From Nannochloropsis salina CCMP1776 (Eukaryota > Sar > Eustigmatophyceae > Eustigmatales > Monodopsidaceae): a DNA stretch of 64,000 nt. The position numbers were made by a program, and so were the translations under genes. The stretch lies in NCBI GenBank assembly GCA_004565275.1, contig SDOX01000021.1, positions 532,230-596,229 on the forward strand, read 5' to 3'. The notes below the pieces were generated by a model. It had not been told where the DNA came from and searched no databases. It worked only from the letters and a program-made list of their open reading frames with translations. Shown piece by piece: positions 19,775 through 30,269 of the stretch (position 1 is the first letter of the stretch; every line of letters begins with the position of its first letter).

Positions 19775-20912
19775 GATCTTTTATCTTCCGATTATCCACC
19801 GCCGCTCCCCCCCAACAAAACCTCCTCCTTCCTCTCCCCGTGCGCTGCCTCCTCTGTGCATGAGATGGGACGGTGTCTGTCACTCGTTTTGAAGAAAATG
19901 TACCCTTTGTAGCTGCAAAGGGGCCCTCCAAAGATGGACCGTCAGTTGGGATGGCGCCATCGAATAGCTCGCCAGTCTTCGGAGACGTGACCGCGCGCGT
20001 GGAGATGGGCGACTCCTTCAGGTTCACCTCCCGACTTTGTGAGAGGTCTCCGATTCTATTGGGATTGAAGGGCAACAACGGCGGTGAAAACTGGACGACG
20101 CGAACATTCCACGTATGGCAAGGGACATCCCCGCACGAAGAGAAGCGTACGGGTGTCCAATTACGTGGTGCCATGTCCATGCCACGTCTTGCGGGGTGTG
20201 CAACCCGTCGCAGTAAAGTCCGGGCTCCTGGCTTCCATTAGAGCACTCCGCCCGTCGGAGTATCACCGTGCATCGCCACAGGAAACGCACCGTATACACC
20301 AGTATGCCCGCCCCGTAACCCCCGCCGAGGTGATGAGGCACACCAGTGCACGGCCCTTATTACATTTACGGGTTAAAGTCCAATATCTAATCGCGATTCG
20401 ATCATGTAAAATCCCCGCGGTTCGGTTTTGTGGGAGTGAAAGCAAGTCTGAAAAACGCAGTCGAGACTACCGAACCCCGGTGGGTGCAATTGGGTGTGTC
20501 ACGCGCACATGCCCACATTTACATTCTTGAATCTTATTTAAAATTGTGTCTGGCGAAGTCCAGAGCACTGGCTACATTTCATGCCACATTGTGGCACATT
20601 GCGGCATTGTTTTTTTGTGGTTCTAGCTCACATGTCAGGACACTCCGATGCAGGCATGGATGTAGGAAGATGCTAATTTCAGCAAATTTGGATAATTCAT
20701 TCTCGTATCTGAGAGGCAAAAAGCATTCCAACAAAATGAGAAGTCGCTGCATATATTTGTACAGATTTTGAGATTAGTGAGATCTCGATGAAACGTGCAA
20801 ATCTTTTTTCTTCTAACGCATCTCCATCCCTTGCTCATCACGTGATGCAGGAAATCTTTGCTGCCTGGCGACACGAGCTTCCGCCCGAACAGGACAGAAG
20901 AGACGGAGCAGC
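19775..20912. other. Divergent intergenic region, GBA2/PurF
   Basis: About 1.1 kb with no recognisable gene on either strand. It should include both promoters. I see no tRNA fold or repeated element. Confidence 0.4.
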
Positions 20913-23082
20913 ATGTGTGGAATTGTCGCCGTCTTACTGGCGGACCCGTCTGCGGCTGTGAATCAGGAGCTGTACGACTCGCTCACCTCCCTGCAGCACC
21001 GGGGACAAGACGCCGCAGGTGAGAGCTGCTTGAACGTCGCTTTGTGAACGCCGAAGAGAGAAGGAGGGCTTTATTCATTGATGTTCCTGTACAAGCCATG
21101 TATAGTTATATCAGAGGTGACTCCGTGTCGCTCTCTGTCCGCGGCGTGATTTCTCACTCCCTCATTTCGTACAGGCATCGTCACTGCCGACCAACGCCGA
21201 CGACTCCACTTACACAAGGATAACGGCCTTGTCCGGGATGTCTTCAAACTCCAGCACATGATTCAACTGATAGGCAACGTGGGTCTGGGCCACGTGCGCT
21301 ATCCCACGGCAGGAGCCTCTTCGAACGTTCAGGAGGCACAGCCCTTCGTCACCAACATTCCTTTCGGCATTTGTTTGTGCCACAATGGGAACATAACGAA
21401 CTCGACAGAGCTGACCCAGCAGCTGTCGGCGCGTTACACGGTTTCCACAGACTCGGATTCGGAACTGCTCCTTTCCATCTACGCAGACGAGCTGCTTCGG
21501 CAGATGTGGGGCGGTGACAAGGAAGGACAGAGCCTGGACCAATCGAGCGCAGGCTTGACCGTGGACGTGATATTCAACGCGTGTCGAGGGCTGATGGCCA
21601 GAGCGCGGGGGGGCTATGCGGCCTTGGTACTGATTAATGGGTACGGGGTGCTAGCCTTTCGCGACCCCTGGGGCATCCGGCCCCTCTGCTATGGGAGCCG
21701 CAACGCGAAGCAGTTCCTGGGCACCTCCAAGAAAGACTGGTGCGTGGCCTCCGAGTCGGTGGCCTTGGAGTGTCAGGAGTTTGACTTGCACGGAGATGTG
21801 CTGCCCGGGCAAGCGGTGTTCATCTCCCTCAAAGGAGAAGTCACCACCAAGATGTGCCACAGTTCGCCGGTGCTGGCGCCCTGCATCTTCGAGTACGTCT
21901 ACTTTGGACGGCCCGACTCGATCATTGACGGGGTCTCCGTGTACGCGGCTCGCAAGGCGATGGGCGACAAACTCGCCGAGAAGATTCGCAGACTGTACGA
22001 CCCCTCAGAAATCGACGTGGTAGTTCCAGTGCCGGAGACCTCTCGCATCTCTGCCCTGCAGTGCGCCATTAAATTGGGGGTCCCCTACGAGGAGGGCTTG
22101 AACAAGAATAGGTACATCGCTCGCACATTCATCATGCCCGGGCAGCAGAAGCGAAAAAAAAACGTCCGTAAGAAGCTCAACCCTTGCCACGGCGTTTTTG
22201 AGGACAAGAACGTGATGCTTGTAGACGACTCCATCGTGCGAGGTACGACTTCCGAGCAGATCGTTCAGATGGTGCGCTCCGCTGGGGCGAAGAAGGTCTT
22301 CTTCTGTTCGGCCTCTCCTGCCATCCGTTACGCCAACGTCTACGGCATTGATATGCCCGTACAAGCCGAGTTGATCGCCTTCGGGAGAGACGAGAAAGAA
22401 ATCGCAAGGGCCATCAGCGCCGACTGGGTAGTTTATCAAGTAAGTATCGGCGGGGATTACACGTGGTTCTTGTTTACTCTTCGCTTGTCCTCCCGAGACA
22501 TTTTCCAATCCAAAATGGTCACTGTTTGGGCGCTTATCCAAATAAATAATTTTTTCCATTCAGGAACTCGATGATTTGACCTCAGCAGTCAGAGAATGCA
22601 ACCCTGCAATTGAATTTTTTGACACCTCTTGTTTTAACGGTGTCTATGTGACCGGAGACGTTAATGCAGCCTATTTCCAAGCGTTGAAAGACCATCGAAG
22701 CGACTCGATACTTTCCGTGGATGGAGGTAAAGGGGACGACATTGATTCGTTGCCACAGGACAGCCGCGGAATTAGCAGCCATAATACAACCTCTCCTGAG
22801 AAACTTGTCCGGAAAATCAAGGAGTTGAGTATCCTCGAGGGAGATGAAGGGACTGAGGATAAAGACAGCAACAGCAGCATCGGCGTGGTTGATGGGGTTG
22901 TAGCGGCCAAGACATCGGGTCAATTGGGTCATGCGCGGCCGCGTGGTCGCGTTATTGGCGCAAAGCATAGGGCAGTCCAGGCGGCCGACGAGCTGGCGGC
23001 GGTGGACCCGGCGAATCATCCGAACGGCTTACGGAACGAGGACATGGAGAAACTTCGAGACCGATTCTCAGGATGGGTGTGA
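20913..23082 (+). CDS. PURF: Amidophosphoribosyltransferase (PurF), three exons
   Basis: Commits PRPP and glutamine to purine synthesis (5-phosphoribosylamine). Exons 20913-21018, 21175-22439 and 22564-23082; all sites are GT-AG, phases 1 and 0, 629 residues. It starts MCGIVAVLL, so Cys2 is the glutaminase nucleophile after Met removal, with no propeptide. Further motifs: LQHRGQDAAGI, GHVRYPTAGAS, CHNGNITN, FRDPWGIRPLC, VVPVPETSR, and the PRPP loop NVMLVDDSIVRGTT followed by a VRSAGAKKVFFCSASP. Exon 3 starts ELDDLTSAVRECNP and contains CFNGVYVTGDV, after which about 120 Asp/Ser/Gly-rich residues extend beyond the usual family end. There is no plastid signal on the visible N-terminus; a Cys at position 2 rules out a retained presequence. 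Confidence 0.95.
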
Positions 23083-23779
23083 GACGTGCCTTGTCTCCTT
23101 GTTCGATATGAAAAGTTGCTCATATCACGTGTAGGGAACAGCTGCTGGAAGTGCTCAATGGGTTGGTCAGGAACATGAAACGAATGGGGTTCAAACACGA
23201 GCCGAAGGTGTATGTCCGTCATGCAGTAGATTCCCGTGGTTGTGGTCGAAGGCCCTGCCTCCAAAGAAATGGCAATGGCGTCAAGAGTGATTCATAGATC
23301 AATAGCAAACAGTACACCGGCAGAAATTAGCGGAGAGGGGGGCAGGTTCTGAAGCTCACACAAGCAGTTCGTGATGCGATAGTGCACGATCAGAGATTGG
23401 AAAAGCACCGGAGGGCTGACTCTGAAGCAATGTGGAAGATGTCACCGTCTCAAATCGACTCATGGGATGATAGCCTGTAACATAACCGGCGGGCGAAATG
23501 ATAATCTCGACGGTCGTGCGTGATATGTCATGACGGATAAGAGAACAAATTGAACATGAATACCAAATCAACGGCCACGAGAAAACACAAAACACCAGAA
23601 GTAAGTTATTTAGGTACTTTTACCATGGTAGCGCACGTCCTGCCTTTTTCCTTTCATATCTGTTTATGGTAACTTTTGGGACCCGTAAAAATATGCACGT
23701 ACGGGGAAGCTTCAAAAGCATTAAGCCGTGCGAATACGCAAGGTCGTACAGAGTTTTTTCTGATACCGGGGAGGAAACT
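23083..23779. other. Convergent region, PurF/cyclin-box gene
   Basis: No gene recognised; presumably 3' untranslated regions. Open frames here are short and lack conserved features. Confidence 0.4.
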
Positions 23780-25852
23780 TTACCGGCGCAATTTCCGCAA
23801 AGTCCATGACGGGCGGCGGCGGCTTGGTAGCCCATCTTCCACTTCTGCTCGAGTCCCTATAATGTCTTCTTTTTGGTGCTCTCCTCTCGAAAAATCTGTT
23901 CGAGCAAGCGATGCAGATTTCTCTCCCAAGTCCTCACTTTTGTGCTGGTTTTTCGCGAAGTTACATTTTACGTTTTGTATTGCCCAATCTTTCTGATGCG
24001 CTCGGTCCGTGGGGGGCTCACTACTGGCTGCATGTCGTTGACTTGGTACTTGGCATCCAGGCGAAATACTCTCCTGAGGTTTCGTGGTGTAGGTATAGCG
24101 TTTCTCCGCAACGGCATTCCAACAGCCATCGTTTGCATTCGCGTTCTTCTCCCTCCCGTTTCCACCCCCTACCCTCCTCCTCGTGGTCCCCGTAACCTCG
24201 TCTTCCTGGCGGCGGGGGTGTGAGTGCTTATTATGTCCCGTTACTACCTCTGTGTAGGCTCGGAACCGGTCCTCTCCCAAATAGTCCCGTGGAGTAGCTC
24301 CGACGAGCTTGCACAGCCGCGCGAAGTGATGCTGCACCTCGCAGGCCGGGACGTGCAAAGCGAACTTGAGGTTAATGCACACGCCGAACTCAGCCTCCAA
24401 GACCTGTTTTTTGCTCACACACCATTCGCGATCAATCCATTCAAGCAACCTGGAGAGTTTGCAAGAATTTTTGCCGCCTGTGATGCTACTGCGGCTTTTT
24501 TGTCGTAAATGAGGGTCTCGAAAGCTGTCAAAACTGCCACTGACAGACGTAATCTTACTTTCTCGTTTCTCCTGCCAGCCATTACCAGTGCTCCCCCGCA
24601 GACCCTGTTCTTGAAATTTATAAGACAGGATCAGGCAGGCGGCGAAAGCGAGCCGGCGATTGGATTTTGTTACGAGAGACAGCAAGCATAGCTTCTCGAA
24701 ATAAACGCACGCCAAGGCCAGAGTACCTAGTTCTACACCTAATCCCTCATAGCAAGCAATCGCCGCCTGTTTCTTCAAACGCCGAATTTTCGACAATGTG
24801 AGAGAGGGAGGCAGGGTGGGATGGCGCTCCCGAAACTGCTTGTTGAGCTCTTCCTTCAGCTGCTTCGGCTTGCGGAAATGGATAATGGAGAAGACTACAG
24901 GTCCCAGGCCGGGGCCGCCTACGTTCAGTTGTCGAGTGCGTCCATGACTTAATGCTGGGTCGTCCAGGGAGGCAGGGTCATAAGAGGAGCCGCTGGCGCC
25001 GAAAGGGGAATGGCTGGCTGGTGCTGCCCCTGCCCTGACGCCGTCCTTCCCTCCGCAAGCCATTAAATATCCTCCATCCCTGGCATCCCGCTCTGCGGAG
25101 CATGTAGCCCTTTCAGCGTGCAGCAAAGCGCCATAACGTACCCCGCGCCAGTCTGGCACTGGACGATGGAAGGCTTCGCCACCACGCTCGTTCACTTGCC
25201 TAGCGCGCCACCGCTTCTCGGACTCGGAGCCCGGTTTGTACTCTACCACCGAGGCAACCACCAAGGGATATCCCCGTCTAGATGAGATGAAAAGCCTTCC
25301 GTCCAAGATACCAGCGTTCTTGACTCGACGCTCCCATTGTCGCACAACTGCAGCGCTGTGTTGATATTTATGCCGTATTGATTCCGGTACCGAGACAACA
25401 AAGGCGTCCAGACCGTTGAGCTCCTTGCCAGGAATTGAAGTACTATCAACGCCATCCCTGCTTCTACAAAAGTGGTTCTCAAGTACAGGTGTGCTGCTAT
25501 CATTCGCGCGGGGGGCAACTTCATGTGGTTTCATGTCTCTGGCTTCCTTCTTTCCGGTGGAAGCAATGGAATGTTCGCGTCCATGGGAGTTTTCTTGATG
25601 TGGCGGCCGCACGATATTCAAAACTTGCAGCTCATTTTTCATGGGAATATTGCTGAGAAAGTGAAGAGCGGCGAGTTGCCTGTCTGCGTTCCTGCGAAAG
25701 AGTCCGCTTGAAGGTATAGCTCGAACCCTACGATAATGCTGCTGCTGGGCAGGTCGAGATGAAAACGCGGACGACGTCGTCCGAGTGCCGCCGCTTTTAC
25801 TGCGTGTCAGCGTGCGCTTTTTCTTGGCGGGGTTTGTTCGGGCCATTTCCAT
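23780..25852 (-). CDS. CABLES-like cyclin-box protein
   Basis: 690 residues. The middle third resembles the cyclin-box domain of animal CABLES1/2 (Cdk5 and Abl substrate). It shows FRKPKQLKEELNKQFRERHPTLPPSLTLSKIRRLKKQ, then GLGVELGTLALACVYFEKLCLLSLVTKSNRRLAFAACLILSYKF (cyclin-box helices), then WCVSKKQVLEAEFGVCINLKFALHVPACEVQHHFARLCKLVG. CABLES proteins link cyclin-dependent kinases to tyrosine kinases in animals; the algal role is unknown. A short conserved stretch, SGLFRRNADRQLAALHFLSNI, near the N-terminus matches the CABLES RR/AALEFL-type segment. The rest (residues 60-290 and the C-terminal 150) is charged and unconserved. The open frame begins with TTG; I use the first ATG at 25852. 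Confidence 0.82.
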   Translation of the reverse strand: MEMARTNPAKKKRTLTRSKSGGTRTTSSAFSSRPAQQQHYRRVRAIPSSGLFRRNADRQLAALHFLSNIPMKNELQVLNIVRPPHQENSHGREHSIASTGKKEARDMKPHEVAPRANDSSTPVLENHFCRSRDGVDSTSIPGKELNGLDAFVVSVPESIRHKYQHSAAVVRQWERRVKNAGILDGRLFISSRRGYPLVVASVVEYKPGSESEKRWRARQVNERGGEAFHRPVPDWRGVRYGALLHAERATCSAERDARDGGYLMACGGKDGVRAGAAPASHSPFGASGSSYDPASLDDPALSHGRTRQLNVGGPGLGPVVFSIIHFRKPKQLKEELNKQFRERHPTLPPSLTLSKIRRLKKQAAIACYEGLGVELGTLALACVYFEKLCLLSLVTKSNRRLAFAACLILSYKFQEQGLRGSTGNGWQEKRESKITSVSGSFDSFRDPHLRQKSRSSITGGKNSCKLSRLLEWIDREWCVSKKQVLEAEFGVCINLKFALHVPACEVQHHFARLCKLVGATPRDYLGEDRFRAYTEVVTGHNKHSHPRRQEDEVTGTTRRRVGGGNGREKNANANDGCWNAVAEKRYTYTTKPQESISPGCQVPSQRHAASSEPPTDRAHQKDWAIQNVKCNFAKNQHKSEDLGEKSASLARTDFSRGEHQKEDIIGTRAEVEDGLPSRRRPSWTLRKLRR

Positions 25853-26254
25853 GCTGGACGGGCTGTACGTATGTGTTGCAGTGTCCGCGTGAAGCGCTCG
25901 CCCATCTCTCGGAATTCCGGTCAAATGCTTCTTTATCCCGTCTCGCAGCAAGCGCGTTGCCCACGGGTGACTAGTTTCCCTGTCACTTTCATCACTCTCT
26001 ATCCTTCATCGTGACGTGGTGTCTATAAAGTTGCAACATCGAATGAGGATTCCTCAAAAATCCTACTCATGTCTATCTCTTGCGCAAAGGCACATGTTTC
26101 TTACCGGTACGTCTTTTTAACCTCCTCATCTTCTTCTATATCTCTTTCATGGAAAAAAGAAGCTACGCCTCGAAAGGAGCAATGAAGAGACCTGAATCGG
26201 AGAACGAAATCTGATCTTGAGGGTATAACACGATTGAGAAGTACCAGTGCATCC
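25853..26254. other. Divergent promoter region, cyclin-box/methyltransferase
   Basis: About 400 bases between two divergent starts. No motif stands out. Confidence 0.4.
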
Positions 26255-27004
26255 ATGGAATGCTCGCCCCCTAGCCAATCGAAGAGCCCCCGTCCAACTG
26301 AACCCCCTTTGCTCCTGTATGGGGCTGCAAGCGTTGTGGGCTTGCTCACCCTAGGTTCCCTGCCCTTCTTAGTCGTTCCTATGCTCAGAGGGAATGCGTT
26401 ACCATACATGAACATCCCCATGTCAAAATACAAAACTATTTTCGATGAAGTGCTTCCTCGTCACATGCCGCGCAGGCGTGCAGGAAGTCCGCCATTGCGC
26501 TTCATTGATCTGGGGCACGGCATGGGAGAGGCTGTAGTCAATGCTGCACAGCGAGGATACATAGCAACGGGTGTAGAGCTTAACCCGACTCTCTACCTGC
26601 TATCCATCTGCAATGTCTGGCGGCATGGACTTTTGTGGCCGTTGGAGCCGCGAGTAAGGCTGGTTTACGGGAACATGTGGAGAAAGGACATGGAGTTGGA
26701 GAGACAGGACGTCATCCTTATGTTCGGAGTGCAGAGCTTGATGACCCGTTTGGCAGAAAGGCTTCGATCCGAGGCGCAGCATGATGCGTTGGTGGTCCTA
26801 TATCGGTTCAAGCTTGACCTGCGGTCGCGGGCGTCGCCTACAGGGGCCGCACTGCGAGAGGTCACCGGAAGGGACGGGAGTGACGAGCAAGCGGATATTA
26901 AAATTCTTGAAGTGACTGAGGATGGATTTTCTGTTTATCGCGTCAACAAAAGTAGCCAGCTGCAGGCAATGGGAACACGTGAACACGAAGTCAAAAGCAG
27001 TTAG
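26255..27004 (+). CDS. ATPSCKMT/FAM173-like protein lysine methyltransferase
   Basis: 249 residues. One N-terminal membrane segment (LLYGAASVVGLLTLGSLPFLVVPML) is followed by a class I SAM-dependent methyltransferase of the FAM173 family, which in animals trimethylates a lysine of mitochondrial ADP/ATP carrier or ATP synthase subunit c. Matches include FIDLGHGMGEAVVNAAQRGYIATGVELNPTLYLLSICNVWRHG, VYGNMWRKDM and VILMFGVQSLM. The family SAM-binding loop is normally DLGSGDGR; here it reads DLGHGMGE, so the conserved acidic residue is replaced. It should sit in the inner mitochondrial membrane by analogy. The open frame begins at a TTG; the ATG at 26255 is the chosen start. C-terminal residues after about 200 are not conserved. 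Confidence 0.8.
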   Translation: MECSPPSQSKSPRPTEPPLLLYGAASVVGLLTLGSLPFLVVPMLRGNALPYMNIPMSKYKTIFDEVLPRHMPRRRAGSPPLRFIDLGHGMGEAVVNAAQRGYIATGVELNPTLYLLSICNVWRHGLLWPLEPRVRLVYGNMWRKDMELERQDVILMFGVQSLMTRLAERLRSEAQHDALVVLYRFKLDLRSRASPTGAALREVTGRDGSDEQADIKILEVTEDGFSVYRVNKSSQLQAMGTREHEVKSS

Positions 27005-27153
27005 AACCACGCATTATGCCAGCGACAGGCAAACAAGCTTCATTCATGTGTTGCGCAAAGAGGGAAATCTCTTCACGTGTGTATGGGCATGAAGATGAAG
27101 GTTGTGCTCAAGTAGTCGATCAAATTACTTTACACCATGCGACCTTTTATTTG

Positions 27154-29028
27154 TCACAACTTCTGGCATCCAGATCCAGAGGATCCTGCACGTCGAGTAT
27201 TCATCACCTTACCGATACCGTGACTGGCGTTCCCGCTCCCGAGACGCTCATTTCTCAAACTGCGTGACCTCTGCTTTCCTTCCCCCATCCTTTCCTTACG
27301 CCCAATCGAGTGAGGACGGCCGGGACGCCCCCCATTGCCGTTGACTTGCTTCAAGGGGCTGTCACGCAACCCCCCGTCTCGCCACAGCATCTGGGAATGC
27401 GCCTTTTCTAAGTGATATACGTTGCTGCCCTCCTTATGGGGGGTTGGGGACCTGCCGAGCTCGTGCAAGAGGTAGAAGGGATAGAGCGGGTACAGGTGGA
27501 GAAATCTCCCGAGGGGCATGCTGGCCATGGAGCCTAGGTTGATCCGCTCTAAGGACGGTTGGACTCGTCCTCCCCCCCCTCCCTCCCCCCCTGGGTCCCC
27601 TTGCCGCGCCCACTCCCACGGCTCCGCTCCAACATTTTCAAGCGCCTTCAGAAAGCGCAAGCGGGACGCCAGAAGCCCGTAGGGCACTAGCAAGAAGCGT
27701 GCATCCCGTCGCAGGCGCTCTGCAACCTCCTCTTTGCTCAGTCTTGTCGTCGCATGGACCTCCGCCAGCTTTAACGCGAGCACGCCCGCGTCTTCCGCGT
27801 AAAGCTGGGGCTCCTGGATAAGCAATTTTCCAAGTTCCACCCCTCGCGGAAAGACGCTTTGCAGTGCCGTGAGCCGGGCGCCGACTGCACCGGGTGCGCT
27901 CGAGAGGAAGGCAGGGTTGTACCTCAGAAAGCGGACGAGGTCCTGGCCCGGCACCGGGGCCCTGAGCAGTTTGAGGCGGGCCTCCACCTGCTCCAGATCG
28001 CGACTGAGTATTGAGGGCATGGCCTGACAAAGCTCCTGCGCGGCGGCGGAGCCTAGCATGTTCCGCAGACGGGCAAGCTTGGGTCTGAGCACGCGCTCGA
28101 CGCTGGTCAGGAGCAAGGAAGGCTTACGGTGGATCATTTTAGCGACTTCCGCGCGAGTGGCCGCAGGAAAAAGAGCCTCCAAGTGCACGATGCGAGCGGC
28201 GACTTGGCGGGGCTCGAGCGCGAGGATGTCCGGCTGACGAGCCGCGAGCATCTCCACCTTCACCGAGGGCAAATGACGCGCCAACTCCTCCATCCCCTCC
28301 CTGAGCCTGCCGGCTGCGTCGCGAGACAGGAGGTCCGGCCGACGCATGATGATCCTCCCCAAATTCTCTTGGGGGAAAATGGCTCGAAGGGCTACGATCT
28401 GAGGGAACAGGACGGTGTCCCATGCCCGAGTGAGGACGGCGGGGTTAGGGCAGACCACTCGCGCCAGATCCATCCCAGGGAGCTCCCACTCCAGCCTCTC
28501 TGCCGTGCTCTTAATTTGTGAATCAAAATCTTGAAAGACAAGGATGGGAGCTTTGGCCATCAAACGTAGAGGTCGGCAGGCCGGAAGTAATGCTGCCAAC
28601 TGGACCTGACGCTCCGCCACTCGAGCAGCAAGGTCGTTGGGCTCGACACACAGAAGATCGGGGACCCGGCATACCATGGATGTCGCGTTTTCACGAGGGA
28701 AAAGAGCGTACAAATGCTCCAAACGACCTTCGATTAGCCCTAGGGGGAAAAAGGCCAGGCCTGCCAGAGTTTGGAGACGAGTGGCGTGCCCGATCAAGTC
28801 CTCTGGGGTGGGAGTGCCGAAGACGGTAGTGGTTGCAGCCGCTGGTTCCATCCCTCTACATGGCTGGCTCAAGGGTTTCCAACATTCCTTCCATTGGCAA
28901 AAAAACTTTCTTGACTGGCCTGTAAAAGCATCGCTGGGCCTCACACACGTGCTCACTCTAAGAAGAAGCCCGCACAGTAGCAGGGGGTGATATCTTGTGC
29001 CAGAGCGAAAATGAACGTGTCTGGCCAT
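27154..29028 (-). CDS. mTERF-domain protein, probably plastid-targeted
   Basis: Helical-repeat nucleic-acid binding protein of the mitochondrial transcription termination factor family, 624 residues. From about residue 70 to 480 there are about ten repeats of 34-38 residues with the mTERF pattern (a Leu-rich helix, then P-x-LL, for example VVCPNPAVLTR, IIMRRPDLLSR, ARQPDILALEP, MIHRKPSLLLTS, AMPSILSRD, RYNPAFLSSAP, IQEPQLYAED). The N-terminus has a hydrophobic LLLCGLLLRVSTCV then PSDAFTGQSRKFF, an ER signal plus an ASAF-like DAF motif, so plastid import is likely. Such proteins control transcription, splicing or ribosome assembly in organelles. The C-terminal 130 residues are basic and unconserved. 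The start ATG is the first in the frame. The 3' end is close to the methyltransferase gene (about 150 bases apart, convergent). Confidence 0.88.
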   Translation of the reverse strand: MARHVHFRSGTRYHPLLLCGLLLRVSTCVRPSDAFTGQSRKFFCQWKECWKPLSQPCRGMEPAAATTTVFGTPTPEDLIGHATRLQTLAGLAFFPLGLIEGRLEHLYALFPRENATSMVCRVPDLLCVEPNDLAARVAERQVQLAALLPACRPLRLMAKAPILVFQDFDSQIKSTAERLEWELPGMDLARVVCPNPAVLTRAWDTVLFPQIVALRAIFPQENLGRIIMRRPDLLSRDAAGRLREGMEELARHLPSVKVEMLAARQPDILALEPRQVAARIVHLEALFPAATRAEVAKMIHRKPSLLLTSVERVLRPKLARLRNMLGSAAAQELCQAMPSILSRDLEQVEARLKLLRAPVPGQDLVRFLRYNPAFLSSAPGAVGARLTALQSVFPRGVELGKLLIQEPQLYAEDAGVLALKLAEVHATTRLSKEEVAERLRRDARFLLVPYGLLASRLRFLKALENVGAEPWEWARQGDPGGEGGGGGRVQPSLERINLGSMASMPLGRFLHLYPLYPFYLLHELGRSPTPHKEGSNVYHLEKAHSQMLWRDGGLRDSPLKQVNGNGGRPGRPHSIGRKERMGEGKQRSRSLRNERLGSGNASHGIGKVMNTRRAGSSGSGCQKL

Positions 29029-30269
29029 GGCAACCGTCCGACATGCTCACCGTCTACACATTCTGGAACGATTCTTCTGTTGTGTGGAAAAGGTGAAATG
29101 ATGGGAATATATGAGAGACTGAAATGCATCAGAAAATACAGGTAGCAAGGCACAACGTACGCGTGAAAATCGTGACTTCACAGCTGCGAGGACATGCCAT
29201 AGAGCGTTTTGGGATCTACGAGTTCTCAGCAATGAAATAATGCATGTATCTCATTTGAATATGTGAAATAAATCTCTAGTGTTAAAAAAATAGAAAGCCT
29301 CAGTGCAGCCGTGCGCACTTAACCTCTCCTTCGCCCTGCCCTTGTACTGGAATGATGTCCTTCAGTATCATACTTCAGTTGAAGCATCAGTCAGGGAAAA
29401 TGACAAGGATTTCCTCTGCTTTGGAGCTTCCGGTGACGCACTGAGATTTTTAATCGATTGAACAGATTTATTCGAGCGCTGCGGATTCGATAGCTGAATT
29501 GGGTGAAGGGGGTGTCTTGTCGGCACATTTATCCCTGTCGGACCCACGATGGGCCCTAGAAATGATCGCAACGCTCGGTAGTTCTGGGAGGGCTTGTAAC
29601 CACGTTTTTATGGACAAAAAGTGTCACAATCCCCCCAAAGCAAGAGAGCATACCACGTTTCGTTCGATTCTATATTTTAGATGCGCTTATACAATACATA
29701 TTCATTAAAAGAAGGTAAATTCATCACACTATGTGATGGTCACTATCATCGTAAGACCTAGTAGGAAGCGGTACCGCTGGCTGTGTCCATTGCGTGGGCG
29801 GCTACAAAATTATATTTGACAATTATCAGTATGTCAAAATATTAGGTTAAGCCCCAAATGCTCGTTCTGGAGGTGTCTTGGGGGATTTTCGGTAAATAGG
29901 GGTGCAGGAAACTTCTTTCCAAAACTTTTCAAGGAGGTCGAGCAGGGGAGATATCAATTCGGGTATGCCGCCTCAGATGACTTTCGCTGGTGTATCTCCA
30001 CACAGCCATCCGAGAAAATCTGCGGCTCGCTGCAAGGTCTCAATACTTTCATCTTAAAATTGATTTATGGACATACAACTAACAGACTGACCTAACCTCT
30101 AAAAATAATTAGACACGGGGCTGCAACTCAAGGAAGAGGGTATTTTGTCGTGCACAGAAACTTAATTATTAATGTTTAATCCTCTTTATCTCTCTTGTCT
30201 AGATTGTGGTAGCCAACCATTTGATAAACAATGCTCACTATGTAAATCATCCCGCCCAGGCGTCCCATG
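29029..30269. other. Long intergenic region, relatively AT-rich
   Basis: About 1.2 kb between the mTERF start and the DNL zinc-finger stop. It is visibly richer in A and T than the surrounding genes. No open frame here looks coding, and I could not match a tRNA or spliceosomal RNA. Confidence 0.4.
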
